Source: Ditylenchus dipsaci
Taxonomy: Eukaryota > Nematoda > Chromadorea > Rhabditida > Anguinidae
NCBI GenBank assembly: GCA_004194705.1
Contig: SADC01000053.1
Span: 124,001-188,000 of the forward strand
Reading direction: 5' to 3'
Length of the DNA stretch: 64,000 bases
How positions within the stretch are numbered: position 1 is the stretch's first letter; each line of letters begins with the position of its first letter. The position numbers and the translations under genes were made by a program. A model generated the notes under the pieces. That model was not told the DNA's origin. It saw nothing but the letters and a program-made list of their open reading frames with translations, and ran no database searches. Positions 31,450 through 42,599 of this stretch are shown here, piece by piece.

Positions 31450-31780
31450 TGGCTACAACAAACCAAGTGGTCGTCCACTTGGATCAGAAAAAATTTACGT
31501 TCTTCATGTTCCAAAACAGTTTTCTCGACTAATTCGGGTATGCTGAAGATGGTTTGATAGTAGTAAAACGCCGTTTTCTCGGGTATTTTTTGAGTTTTTC
31601 GTAAAATCGAGTTTTGTTGAAACCAATTATGTCCTAATAATCAAAAATTACACGAAAAAACGGAGTTTATTATCAAACCATCTTCAGCATGCCCGAATTA
31701 GTCGATAAAACTGGTTTTCAAACCTAAAAAAAGTAAAAAAAATTCGCTCCAAACCAAGTAGATGACCACTTGGTTTGGTT
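31450..31780. mobile_element. CCAAGTGG-family palindromic MITE, copy 2
   Basis: Left end AAACCAAGTGGTCGTCCACT, right end GATGACCACTTGGTTTGGTT. The inner CTAATTCGGGTATGCTGAAG and its inverse at 31680-31702 form long arms. Non-coding. Confidence 0.7.
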
Positions 31781-32819
31781 GGTTTAGACTAAAAAATTTC
31801 AATTCCTGCAAAATTTTCATTGAACATGAAGGTAAAAAAACTCTGTTATTTCAGGGGGTTATTTGAGGGGGGGGTTATTTGGTGGGGGAGTGGTTATTTG
31901 GGGTATTTACGAAATTTTAAATGCAATTTTTTGCGTAATTTTATTTTACCTTATTCTCTCAATTTTCTCTTTTTTAGCATATTGCTACTTGACAAATCAG
32001 CAATGACGTAAACTGCCATTCAGCGAACCCGTAAATTAGTCTCTTGATTTTAATTTGTTGGCTCTCAAATTGTCCCTTACAGTTCATACCTACCGTATTT
32101 GCTCTAATCGGCCACTCTCTGATAAACAGTGATAGGACTGAAATTCCGATTTCCCCACCTGGTTTTCTGGATTTTGGGTTCAGTTGGGTGAAGTAGCACT
32201 TTTGGTCTTTAGACACCCGATTTCCGCACGATTTGAGGGACGATAGAATTTTTTGTTTTTTGATCTGACTAAAGTTGATTTTCCAGTCCACCGAGATGGA
32301 TATCCTGTCCATGTAGTACCTACCCAAAGTTTTGGTGTTTGGGTCGCTAAAATAGCAATTTTGGTCCTATCAAACCCCATCCCATATATTGAAGTATAAT
32401 ATAAATCGAAAACACTTATTTGTCTGAACATTTGTGTATCAAACAAACTTATTCAAAAAAATCTTGCCAAGAAAAATTATTGTCAGTTTGAATTTTTGTC
32501 AGAATTAATTTTTGCCAGAAACAATTGATATCGGAAAAATTTATGTCAGTCTCAGGGTGACCCTCGAGTGAAACTTTAGGTCCGTTGGAATCAGAATTTT
32601 TTTGCCGACCATTTTCGGTATTTAGTCAAGTCTCGATTTAAGATACACCCTCTGCATCCTGTATCGAGTGTATCTTATATAGAGCGTCATTTGGTCTCAA
32701 TTTAAACCGTACTTTTATCTTAATTAAATTTTAACCTGACTCAATATAAAATTGGATTTTAACCAGTTTTAAACTTTAATTTTACCTAATTTAAAAGAGG
32801 GGGAAAAGCCATTTAGGTT

Positions 32820-33230
32820 TGAAAAAGTGGCTTCGGTGGCGCAGTGCGTGAGCGTTTGTTTTTTTTGGCCTAAAATGGTGTTGCAGGTTCGATCCCACGT
32901 GGTGGCATGCTATTTATTTCGCCTTGTTTGATCAGTTCTATGGGTAATTTGGATCGCGGATTCCGAATCTGGCACTAAAAGGGCTATAACTGGTTTGGTT
33001 TGCTAAAAACCTGAAATATGCACGAAAAACATTATTTCTGCCACGAAAAACGGGATGCCACGAAAAACCTGAAATGTGCCACAAAAAATAAATTTGTTTC
33101 GTGGCACATTTCAGCTTTTTAGTGGCATCCCGTTTTCCGTGCAGAAATAATGTTTTTCGTGGCATATTTCAGGTTTTTAGCAAACCAAATCCGTTTATGC
33201 CCTAAAAAAGTCGAATTACCTCCAAAACTA
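32820..33230 (+). mobile_element. tRNA-derived SINE split by a 220-base palindromic insertion
   Basis: Box-A-like TGGCGCAGTGCGTGAGCG and box-B-like GGTTCGATCCC are spaced as in a tRNA-derived SINE, followed by the body GATTCCGAATCTGGCA. The body is interrupted at about 32983-33205 by a near-perfect palindrome (TTTGGTTTGCTAAAAACCTG arms) that contains repeated GCCACGAAAAACCTGAAAT units. SINE sequence resumes with AAAAAGTCGAATTACCTCC, as in the uninterrupted copy at 23330-23355. Confidence 0.7.
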
Positions 33231-33283
33231 GTCAAACAAGTATATACCAGTATGCTGTTTCTGCAATCCTAATTTTGGTGCAT

Positions 33284-33662
33284 AGACGTTTCTCGAAAAT
33301 GAAACTTTTTTTCATTTTCGAGAAACGTTTCTCGAATTTGAAACTCAAAAGAGTAAAATATCTCTAGGGTTTATATATGTATACCTGTAAAGATACTTAT
33401 TTAGACATACCAAGGGTATTTGGCCGCTTCGCGGCCAAAGACCAGCACACTCCACATTGCAAGGGATAAGCGTACATACATGTGTTAACCTCTAACCCTT
33501 GCAATGTGGAATAGGCTGGACTTTGGCCATCACATTCAGCCAAATACCCTTGATATGTCTAAATAAGGTATACACCTAGAGATATTTTACTCTTTTGAGT
33601 TTCAAATTCGAGAAACGTTTCTCGAAAATGAAAAAGCTTCATTTTCGAGAAACGTCTATACC
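33284..33662. mobile_element. Long near-perfect palindrome (about 180-base arms)
   Basis: TAGACGTTTCTCGAAAATGA opens and its inverse TCATTTTCGAGAAACGTCTA closes the structure. Inside are mirrored blocks TACTCTTTTGAGTTTCAAAT, TGTCTAAATAAG, AGGGTATTTGGC and TTGCAATGTGGA. Each end itself contains the mini-palindrome GAGAAACGTTTCTC. Non-coding. Confidence 0.75.
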
Positions 33663-33714
33663 CCCTAATTTTTATAGAATTTCTACCAAAAGTTATTTAT
33701 TTTGTCATGATTAC

Positions 33715-34690
33715 ACTTCAAGGGCACCGTACGACCATTTTTTTTATTTCACTTTTCCTTAAACATTATGTCATTTTGTAGCCCTGGAAATTCTCTATCA
33801 AATGGTATAAAAAAATATTTTATTACTGAAAATTTTTTTGATAAATTGACAGGACAAAATTAAAAATCTCGATTTCAAATCCGGGAATTTCCAGTTTTTG
33901 TTAAGGTACTTAATGGTCAAAAAAATAAATAAATTTTCAAAAGCTGTAAACACTATCGTGTAGCGCGTGTCAAGAGCTACAAACTCACATTACAAAAAAA
34001 CAATTTGAATCTGAGTGTTAATATATGGTCTTTTGAAAAAAAAAACTCAGAATGAAAAACAAGAAAGACTAATTTCAAACAAGTTACGAAAAAAATCGGA
34101 TCAGCCATACTTAAACTGCTACGATCATTCGGACTGTACTTGTCAGCCAGTTGCTGTAAGAAATAAAAAAATAAGGGCATGACCAGTACAGTCAAACCTC
34201 GATACAACGCCACCTGTTGGCCGGTCGCAAGGGTGCCGTCATATTGATGTTCGAATGTAGTACCTAAGTATTATCAAACCACAATAATAGCACTTACTGA
34301 CTAGTACCACGAAAAATATCTCAGAAGAAAAAAGGATAAGAAAAATACAGTTAAGTATCTTGCCACCTTACACAACCTTTTTTACTGGCCCCTTTCACAA
34401 CACTTTTTACCCAATAACACTAACTATTGTTTTTATAGTGCTATTTGAACTTAAATTGCTTTCTACAGGGTGTCCCAAAAAATAATCCCTACACTTCAAA
34501 GGCACCTTACCATCATTTCTTTATTTCACTTTTTTCTTAAACGATATGTCATTTTGTAGCCCTGGAAATTCTATATCAAATGGTATAAAACATTTTATTA
34601 CTGAAACAAAAAATTTGGATAAATTGACAGGACAAAATTAAAATCTCGATTTTAAATCCGGGAATTTCCAGTTTTTGTTGAAATAAAGAA
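33715..34690. repeat. Two mariner-like remnants in direct orientation
   Basis: 34466-34690 starts CAGGGTGTCCCAAAAAATAA, a mariner-type terminus, and continues TTTTGTAGCCCTGGAAATTC. 33715-33895 repeats the interior (same TTTTGTAGCCCTGGAAATTC word) without the end. A third diverged piece is at 51940-52065. No transposase was seen. Confidence 0.55.
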
Positions 34691-35279
34691 TTTGCAACTT
34701 ATTTAGAAGCTGGTTGTTAATATCAAATTTTTTCTCGCAGAAATGTTTTGAACACATAATTTTGTAGCTCTCCTTTCTTCTTTCAATCAGTACATAAAAA
34801 AATTTCGATTTTTTTTCGAAATGTGACCATTTGCTCTTAACAAATTTTGGGTCATGTTAGAAGTTGACAGACATTTTGAAAACTTGGGTTTTTTCATTCT
34901 GGGTTTTTTTTCAAAAGACCATATATCAATTATTATTCTCTGCAAAAGGCTACGTAAATGGATGCAATCACTGTGCACCAAGTCTTATATCTTCTCAAAA
35001 AAGTAAGAGAAATCCATAAAATGTCCACTTGGTTCATGTGAGTGTCAAACCAGTCGAGCAAAAAAATTTTTTTGAATCCAAATTAACTAAAGAGATATGC
35101 TATGTATCTAGAGGAATAAGTAAAGATATCTAAGATTTTTGCGGTTTCGATAGCGGAAAAAATTATGAACAGATAGACACCACTGTGAACGCACCTTTAT
35201 ATGTGGACAACTACATAAAAAAATTAGGGCAAGATTATAAAAGCTTATAAAAATTTGAAAAAAACAAAGCAGAATCATA

Positions 35280-35400
35280 CTCGATGACGCGAAAATAATA
35301 TGCGACGCAATAACGGTCCGACGAAATTGTGGCGCGAAGAAATCACTGCCGCGACAGAATTGTGGCGCGACGAAAAACAGTCCGGACGAAATTGTGTTAC
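35280..35400. repeat. Tandem GCGACGAAATTGTGGC units
   Basis: About six degenerate copies of a GCGCGACGAAATTGTG-like unit. By analogy with the other arrays this is probably one terminus of a foldback-type element; I did not find its partner. Confidence 0.5.
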
Positions 35401-35671
35401 CGTATTACAGGGGAGTAGTTTTGTTCTTTCATTTTTCATACGATATTAAAGTTTTATTGACTGACAAAAATAAATAAATTGTTTAATTTATTTATTCACT
35501 AAAACCACACCCCAAAAAGCTATTCGATTTTATACCGACCATCCCCCTCCAATAATTTTCAGGGATACCCATGGGTGGGTAAGCCGAGTAGCGCCGAAAA
35601 ATATTTTCGTAATATTTTTAAGAAATCTACTTTAGAATAATACGGAAAACTGACGCTACTGTCATATAGTA

Positions 35672-36094
35672 CAGTCGAACCTCTCTATAGTGTACCCCAA
35701 AAGTTCGTTCCGCCTAGGGTCCGACACTTTTTTTAGCTCGATTTTCAATTTTTTTTGCTGATTCTTTTTTCACAGTCTGGCCGCAAATATCGTAAGGATT
35801 CCGATTTTGCCGATCGTTTTCATTTGTCTATATATTTTTTCTGTAAAAAAGCAAAACCTCCATATAGTGTACACCACTTTGAAAATAAGATGTACACTAT
35901 TGGGAGGTTTTGCTTTTTTAGAGAAAAATATATAGACAAATGAAAAACGATCGGCAAAATCGGAATCCTTACGATATTTGCGGCCAGACTGTGAAAAAAG
36001 AATCAGCAAAAAAAATTGAAAATCGAGCTAAAAAAGTGTCGGACCCTAGGCGGGAACGAACTTTTGGGGTGTACACTATAGAGAGGTTCGACTG
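35672..36094. mobile_element. pogo-like full palindrome, TA target site
   Basis: CAGTCGAACCTCTCTATAGT and its complement ACTATAGAGAGGTTCGACTG end the element, with TA on both sides. The arms are nearly identical over about 190 bases. The centre contains a second CTCCATATAGTGTACA pair, so the centre repeats the terminal motif. Typical pogo/Tigger-type ends; no transposase. Confidence 0.8.
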
Positions 36095-36106
36095 TAGTTC
36101 GCCTCT

Positions 36107-36340
36107 GTCCCACTATCTGGTGAAAAAATATGCGTTGGTCCCCCTGTGGTTTTTTTTATTTAAAAATGCCTTGGTCCTCCTTGTTTATTATGCTTATGGT
36201 AACAAAGTAATTATGGTGATCAGGGTGAGTATGCTTGACATTATCACCTTGAAAACAACAGGCGGGATCAATACATTTTTAAGAAAAAACACAGGGGAGA
36301 CCAAGGCATATTTCTGCACCAGATAGTGGGATAGAACCGT
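36107..36340. mobile_element. Palindromic element with CCTTGGTC-type inner arms
   Basis: TGTCCCACTATCTGGTG and CACCAGATAGTGGGATA are inverted ends. Just inside are GCGTTGGTCCCCCTG and its mirror CAGGGGAGACCAAGGC, the same inner word as in the Merlin-derived element at 49151. Confidence 0.65.
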
Positions 36341-36597
36341 AGTTTTATAACAAATAATAATTATTCGAGGAGTCAAACGAACGGGCAGTCAAACGTGCTG
36401 ACCCCAACGGCAAGTTTTTTAGGCAATTAATGCAAATGCAGGGTAGCCTTGAACTTATATTTTCTGGGGTCTGGACATAAATTTGGGTAGTCTTTACTTA
36501 AGTTTTAGAAGGAAAATTTTGGGGGATTTCTATACTAGGGTCAAAAAATTTAAAGCAATAAGTTAGGGAGCAATCCAGCCATCATTCTGACGCTGAA

Positions 36598-36920
36598 TCA
36601 CGGTTTTACGTGAGGACAAATTTTCGGGCGTGAGGATGAGAACGACAGGAGCTCATGAAATATGAGGTTGCGTGAGAATTTCGATAAGCTCTCCTCACGT
36701 GAGGTGAGCTCACGTCCTCATGAGGTATACCGTTAGTCATCAACAGTTGACCCGAAGTTGACCCCAAGAGCTTGTCCTCAACCTCATGAGGATGAGGACG
36801 ACGTGAGCTCATGCAACGTGAGGTTGCGTGAGAATTTCCAAAACGTCTTCTCACGTGAGGTGAGCTCACGTGAGAATCGGTCCTCATGAGGATGAGCTCA
36901 CGATGTTGTGAGCTCATGCA
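36598..36920. repeat. Palindromic array of GTGAGCTCAC and CCTCATGAGG
   Basis: Repeated and inverted words (CTCACGTGAGGTGAGCTCACG, CCTCATGAGGATGAG) fill 320 bases. An open frame across it on the minus strand is only the repeat periodicity. Confidence 0.65.
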
Positions 36921-37130
36921 AACCGTGCGCTGAATAAGCCAGAACGAAGAGCCAATATGACCCCGAAATTGATCATGTCAAATAACTACTCTGACTCTGC
37001 GATTTAGGTCCAGACCACAATACAAGTCGGACCACAGCAACTACATTCTATCGGACACAAAATGGATTCAACTGAATTTATTCACCGAATAAGGAACAAC
37101 AACATGAACTAAATTTATTTCACTACTCAT

Positions 37131-37879
37131 TTAACTCAACGAGACGAAGACCCAAAGTCGCTTGGCTTTCTTGGTCAACAGACGGACGTCCCCATCGGCA
37201 TGAACTTCATTAATATCTTCCTCAGTCATTTGTTTGACAAATTTCTCCTGAATAATAAGATAAATGAGAGAACCAATGATTAGGAGCAAAATCGTACAAG
37301 AACTGTAGTGAGCTTAATTCGATCGAACCTTTCGGCCCGAAGGACCTTATCACAGTTGGACATATAAGCATCATGAACTAACCCATTGAGAAGGTGCACC
37401 GACTGAAAAACACGTATATGTACAAAATTTTGTTAAAGAAAAAACCTCAGGAACACATGAAAATAAGATTGTGCTCATCCTAGCTGAGACAGGCAACAGT
37501 TTGTAAATGGACTTGAAAGGCAAAAATTTGCCAACATCGTAAATCACTTCAGAAGGTAACATTGGTGTGAAAAATAACTGAAGTCCATCTCAACTATTCA
37601 CTAATCAACAGCAATCTTATCTGTATTAATAAACTTTCGACTTACATGATCATCACGAATCGGTTGACGAACGATAAGGTTTCTTGTAATCCAAGTCATT
37701 GTTTTGAGGTCCAGTAGAATCAAGCGAGAATGTTGATAGGCCGTCATCCATTTGAGTATGTCGGCTTGAACATCGAGAGCGTGAACTACCATTTGAGATG
37801 CAGAAGAGTACAGGAGACTAAACATCATGACCAATGAAACAAGTCCAAAATTGACAAAACGATGTAACATATGCGACAT
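37131..37879 (-). CDS. F-box-like protein, unidentified
   Basis: Exons 37879-37646, 37577-37446, 37402-37304 and 37247-37131 join in phase with clean splice sites and give about 180 residues ending KRLWVFVSLS and TAA. The segment LPSEVIYDVGKFLPFKSIYK followed by LLPVSARM resembles an F-box (LPxE...hydrophobic...vs), which would link a target to an SCF ubiquitin ligase through Skp1. Before it, LVSLVMMFSLLYSS is hydrophobic and LDLKTMTWITRNLIVRQPIRDD is of unknown kind. After it, ESVHLLNGLVHDAYMSNCDK and KFVKQMTEEDINEV are probably helical. The ATG at 37879 is the first in frame, but an upstream exon is possible. No frameshift is seen. The F-box call is from pattern alone and needs a profile search. 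Confidence 0.5.
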
Positions 37880-38620
37880 TTGCGCTACATTCTTGAGAAC
37901 GAACTAAGGATTAATATTAATCAGTAAAATTCCGGCACGGGAGAAAAAATTTTCCGGCCTGTAGGATAACACGACATTTGAAAACAAGAATTTGGTGCGT
38001 AGGCATTTGGCCCCTTTTGTCGCATTATTGGCGTTCTGCCCTATGTTCTGTTTTAGCCACTTAGGCTTATTTTTTCAGCCATTTTATAGTCCGGAAGACA
38101 TTTTTTAGTCAGGCTGACATGCGCTGGCCTAAAAATAGTGTTTAAACGACTCTTAAGTAATTTTTATATGCTTAAAACAATAAAAAAGGTTATTTTCTGA
38201 CATTTTTCCACACAAAAATAGAATTTTTGAAAATTTTTTTTTTTACTAAAATTGGACTTTTTGCCTTGGTTCCCCAAGGCGATCCAACCTGAAAGGCTAC
38301 CTGGATACCACAAAAAGATGGAATTTGTACATAGTTTTGTTGACTGGGGCCTACCGCATAAAGAAACTCTGGGTGTGTAAACTGATCAGTCTCATGCCTT
38401 TGATGTCCTCCCTGTCGGTGTTTCTGTTCTTCCTTCTGCTTCTCTTGGTGGTCTTTCTCTAAGTGATCCTGTTCTTGATAGTCCTTCTCTTGGTAGTCTT
38501 TCTCTTGGGGGGTTTCTTAGGATGCATGAAAGGCGTGTTTTGTCTGGTGTCTGCTGCCTGAAAACCCTGTGCCTTCGTATGACGTATGTTTCGACATATT
38601 AACAGAGCACGTTTGTTGTA

Positions 38621-39628
38621 TATACAGGGTCTTGCAAAAAAATTCGGCCACCTTAAAAAAATTGAAGTACGTAACCCCTTGCCCGGTCGGTTTCGATTTT
38701 TGGGTGGCAAGTCCTCGGAAACCTCCTCAACAATGCTGGCTGTGATAAAGAGAAACACCACAAAGCTCCTAGGTAGCTTAACTACTGCCACCGATTTTGG
38801 CTAAACTTCCTTTTACGGAGTCCTCCCAAAAGTGTGTTTTGACCACTTATTCAAGCTTTTCAGGTCGTAATTAGTCGAAAAAACATGTTTTCAGGATTGG
38901 GAAAGACATTTTTCGAGAAAAAAATTTTGATCAAAAATCGACTTTTTTACCAAAAATTTTCATTTTTCATGCTTCATATGGGTATTTGTCAGTTTTTATA
39001 TAATATCCAAACCGTACCATATGTACAGTGTGTGAGCCCTTGTGACGGTCATGTATCCTCCGGGACATCCTTTTTAAAGCCAGCGTATAGCCGTTAGGCT
39101 TAGGCTTAGGACACCCGCCCACATCATATATTCCTTGTTTTAGGTGAATCACTCGATTCATTTCAAGGATCCGGTTACTGGTGCGCATACCAACAACATC
39201 GAGGCGTCCTGGAGAGCGGCGAAAGCGATTACAACTTCGGCTGGGCGGAAGAAGGTTGGTTTCTTGCGTTTTCCTTATGGTTTTGTTTGTTGTTTTAGGC
39301 TCACATCCCCGGAAATCATGTAACGAGTTGTTGGACTGTTATAAATAAAAATTTTGGTACATTTTGGAGAAAAAAATTAAAAATTTTGGTCAAAAATTTT
39401 TTAATTTTTTGACCAAAATTTTTTTTGCAGATGTCTTTCCCAATCCTGAAACATGTTTTTTCGACTAATTACGACCTGAAAAGCTCGAATAAGTGGTCAG
39501 AACACACTTTTGGGAGGACTCCGTAAAAGGAAGTCCTGCCCCGATTTTCCTGGGGAAATTGATGTGGCAAGGAGTTACCTACGCGAATTTTTTTTCAAGT
39601 GACCGCGTTTTTTCGCGCCACCCTGTAA
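38621..39628. mobile_element. Mariner-like-ended element with long inner inverted repeats around a Merlin fragment
   Basis: The outer ends are TACAGGGTCTTGCAAAAAAA and CGCGCCACCCTGTA, a weak inverted pair. Inner arms 38795-38920 and 39425-39545 are strongly mirrored (CTTCCTTTTACGGAGTCCTC, AGGTCGTAATTAGTCGAAAA). Between them sits a piece of Merlin transposase (39144-39370). This is probably one element inserted into another, both non-autonomous. Confidence 0.6.
39144..39370 (+). pseudogene. Merlin (IS1595-type) transposase fragment, C-terminal catalytic part
   Basis: Exon 39144-39254 reads VNHSIHFKDPVTGAHTNNIE then ASWRAAKA, the hallmark of the IS1595/ISXO2-like DDE domain; the E in NNIE matches the last catalytic acid. 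An intron (39255-39298) is followed by AHIPGNHVTSCWTVINKN. Upstream catalytic sequence is not visible. Confidence 0.75.
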
Positions 39629-40019
39629 TTTAGCTCCGATGTCATTTCGACAGGTATGGTCGAACCGCTTACCGGCGTTCTTTTGCAAGACAGCCAATAT
39701 ATGTAATTTTTGAATTTCATTTTTTTTTGGAGTCCTTTTCATTTGATCTTTTCAGCGATGCTGAACTTTCTGTGATTGTTATTATTGATGTTCGTTTCAT
39801 CTGTAACGATGGTGTGCTTCCAAGCGTTTTGGATGTAACTTGCAGCAGTGGAAAAATGCAGGTGAAATTAACTGGATGGAACATGTTTGCGCTTTTTTTT
39901 GCATAGGTTTCTGAGTGACTCTCATGTATGTGTTTTGCATCATTTTTAGGGTTGGGTAATTCTCCGGAGAAATACTTTCCGGGTAATTACCGGTAATTAC
40001 CCGAAAAGCGGAGAAATAC

Positions 40020-40315
40020 TATTTGCTGATACCTAAACCATCTGGATGGTATCCAAACCACCTGAATGGTACCAAATCACCTGGATAGTGCCCAAACCAT
40101 CTAGATGTTATCCGAAACACCTGGATGGTACCCAAATCTTCTGGATAGTACCCAAACCATCTGGATATCACCCAAAACACCTGGATGTTACCCAAACACC
40201 TGGATGGTACCGAAATCACATGGATGGTACCCAAACCCTTGGATAGTACCCGAACCATCTGGATATCACTCAAAACACCTGGATGATACCTAAACCACCT
40301 GGATGGTACCTAAAA
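40020..40315. repeat. Minisatellite, about 23-base unit
   Basis: About 12 degenerate units of CTGGATGGTACCCAAACCAC type, some with ATAT or TTAT variants in the middle. Lies inside the hAT-like element. Confidence 0.85.
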
Positions 40316-40529
40316 CAAAAATTTCTGGCTGAGTAGGGTAGATGAATTGGTTAATAGTTAATCCTAATAAAAGTGAATGGTTAGTGGCGATTGTGATATT
40401 TCTCGACCATAATTGCCATAAAATTTTCTATGAAGAAAGCAATTATACTTGTAAATAAAAACATTCAAAAGATATCAGCATAAAAATGAAGAAGATATCG
40501 CAGAAAAATAAAATAATGAAAAAATGTAT

Positions 40530-40600
40530 CAGCTGGGAGTCGAACCTTTGACATTAAAATGGAAACCTGTAGTGTAAAGGAAAAGCGTGGCTCAAGCGGG
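40530..40600 (-). other. tRNA-like box B (GGTTCGACTCCC), degenerate
   Basis: The minus strand reads AAAGGTTCGACTCCCAGC, a good box B, but no acceptor stem or box A of matching orientation is found. Best read as a decayed tRNA-derived repeat. Confidence 0.25.
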
Positions 40601-41363
40601 AAGTGATTCCTGCATAATTAGAAAGTAAACATTGCCTCCCGGCTCTGACTTTGACGCAATTATAAAGCAAAAACAGAAAATAAGAACGCTTCATGCTTTT
40701 ATAAAGAACCAATCTCCAAGTGTTTCTCCATTCTTTTCGCATCTGACTTGTAGCCAGCATTGCAGAACTTGCACAACCGACCACTGTTAGATTCCTATTT
40801 GCATTTCTTTCTTCGACTCGATTATAGTAATTCCACACCAGGAAAAGGGCTTGAATTTAGACATCTAAATTTTCCATCTATAATACGAATAGAAAAGCAG
40901 AAAAAACAGTTTTCAGAAAAAAATTATCGAATGTCAGCTGGAGAAATACTGAAAAATAGTATTTCTCCGATTTTTCTTTACGGAGAAATACTTAGTATTT
41001 CTCCGGGTAATTACCCGGTAATTACCCGGAGAATTACCCGGGTAATTACCCATCACTCAACCCTAATCATTTTCATGTTTTTGAACCATTCATGTCATAG
41101 GGTGCCTTGATTCGAGTGGAGCATGTTCGTGTCTATCGCTTAAACTCGATTCTCTTTGTTAAAGGAGCATGCTTTCCTGTTGATAAGTCAATTGTTGATA
41201 TTTGAACTCCCGGAGACAAGATCCTACACTGTGGTTTTAGCAAGAATTGTTTTTTGAATGCAAACATTTATTGTTTCAAATGTTCATTTTGAATTCTTGA
41301 ATTAATATCGGTATATTTCGCTGATCTACTGCGAGCTTTTACGATTTTCTAGCTCAAAGATTG

Positions 41364-41531
41364 GGCTCAGGTAACGAACAAGCACCCACTCGAGTAAAGA
41401 ACAAGCACCCCAAAAACAGCTTGGTCCCCCCTGTTGATTTTTTTAAATTTATAAAATCAACAGGGGGGACCAAGCTGATTATGGGGTGCTTGTTTCTTTA
41501 CTCGAGTGGGGTGCTTGTTCTTAACCTTGGC
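41364..41531. mobile_element. Small palindromic element with 9-base target duplication
   Basis: CAAAGATTG flanks it at 41355-41363 and 41532-41540. The arms GAACAAGCACCCACTCGAGT and inner CAGCTTGGTCCCCCTGTTGA are mirrored almost perfectly around an AT centre. A 9-base duplication fits Merlin or MULE. The inner word matches the Merlin-derived element at 49151. Confidence 0.8.
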
Positions 41532-41599
41532 CAAAGATTGTGTTTCCTGAAAAGTTGTGTGCTGATTTGTGGATCTCTGTAAATAATTTTCATTGTTTA

Positions 41600-42245
41600 G
41601 TTTCCGAACATCGACAAGTCGCTAGAGGATAGTAATACGCTGCTCCGAAGTCCATTAGATAAGTTTTTTCAGCTCATTTGCCGTCTATTGCTTTTCTTTT
41701 GTTCTTTTTTTTTCAGGTTTATTTGCAAGGGAAATTCTGCTGGTCGATTGAAATATGGTGCTGCTGTCCATTTGGTAATGTTTATACTCTGGTTGTGCAA
41801 AATCTTAACCAAGCTGTTCTAGTCTTGAGCATGTTGTGTCATAGGCTGAATTGTCGTACTTTTCCAATGCTTATGTGCTCTATATACAATAATAATTAAC
41901 ATAGACCGAGAGGAACAATTTCGGTATTTTTTGTTTCAGAATATCGCAAATTCATCAAAGAAGTACGGAATCGTTGCTCCTGGGTGCATTAGATAAGTTA
42001 TTCTAGCTCATTTGCTGTCCATTGCTTTTCTTTTGTTTGTTCTTTTCTGGTTTTCGCAAAGTAATCCGGAAGCAACTGAGGGCGTGAAGTGTTTTGTCAG
42101 ATCAGCTGTATTTCGATCCTTTTCCGGAAAACTCAGTTATCGCTAGGTTTGTCATCACTTCAGTCTGTCATCAAGCATATACAATCTGTATAAAGTATTA
42201 GATAAGTTCCGTTTGCTTACTCGCCGGTTTTTGCTTTTTGGTTCT
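41600..42245. repeat. Three degenerate direct copies of a 300-base unit
   Basis: CATTAGATAAGTT(T/A)TT followed by AGCTCATTTGC(C/T)GTC and ATTGCTTTTCTTTTGT recurs at about 41652, 41978 and, truncated, 42198. Each unit starts with a CCGAACATCG/AATATCGCAA-like block. Origin unknown; no coding potential recognised. Confidence 0.55.
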
Positions 42246-42599
42246 TTTAAAGAAATCGAATTTTTTAGTTTTAGGCAAAGATGATTTTTTCCCCCAAAAC
42301 TAGGCCAAAATTACCAAAAACGGCTAATATGCCCAGAAAAGGCCGAAATGACCAGAAAGAACTGTAATGCTCGAAAACGGCCGAAATGCCCGAACTGGTT
42401 TAATGTGCCCAAGAAGGGCCATAATGCACGAAAAAGGCCTAAATGGTCGGGAACAATGAAATCTTTCATTGTCTTTTAAAGAAATCGAATTTCTCAACTG
42501 AACAACGGTGGGGCTGATGCGCCATTGGCGCAGCGTGCCTTCTAGTGGTAGATACCACTCGACAGAGCAGGAAAAACTGCACCAGATAGTGTTTTGAAA

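Larger units (their letters stand above)
30060..31910. mobile_element. Element with GGGTTATTTG tandem termini, containing a second foldback array
   Basis: Left terminus 30067-30137 repeats (C)AAATAACCCCCC and GGGGGGTTATTTG; right terminus 31853-31903 repeats the inverse. Inside, 30148-30232 and 30405-30593 are inverted arrays of CCAAAATTTGCTCGG-type units around a 170-base centre, an independent foldback element. Two palindromic elements (31030-31300 and 31450-31780) follow. Open frames in the arrays (30355-30667) are periodic and not genes. Confidence 0.65.
39947..41065. mobile_element. hAT-like element with tandem termini and 8-base target duplication
   Basis: ATCATTTT flanks the element (39939-39946 and 41066-41073). 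Ends TAGGGTTGGGTAATT and its diverged mirror TTACCCATCACTCAACCCTA lead into inverted GGTAATTACCC and GGAGAAATACT units. The middle holds a minisatellite (40020-40315) and a minus-strand open frame (40838-40554, VVGCASSAMLATSQMRKEWR) of unknown meaning. TSD length and TAGGGTTG fit hAT. Confidence 0.75.

Noticed and set aside
38459..38791. 110-codon minus-strand open frame
   Set aside because: It overlaps the arm of an inverted-repeat element and has no recognisable domain.
40530..40600. Functional tRNA gene on the minus strand
   Set aside because: Box B is good but there is no pairing acceptor stem, no D-arm and no box A in the same orientation.
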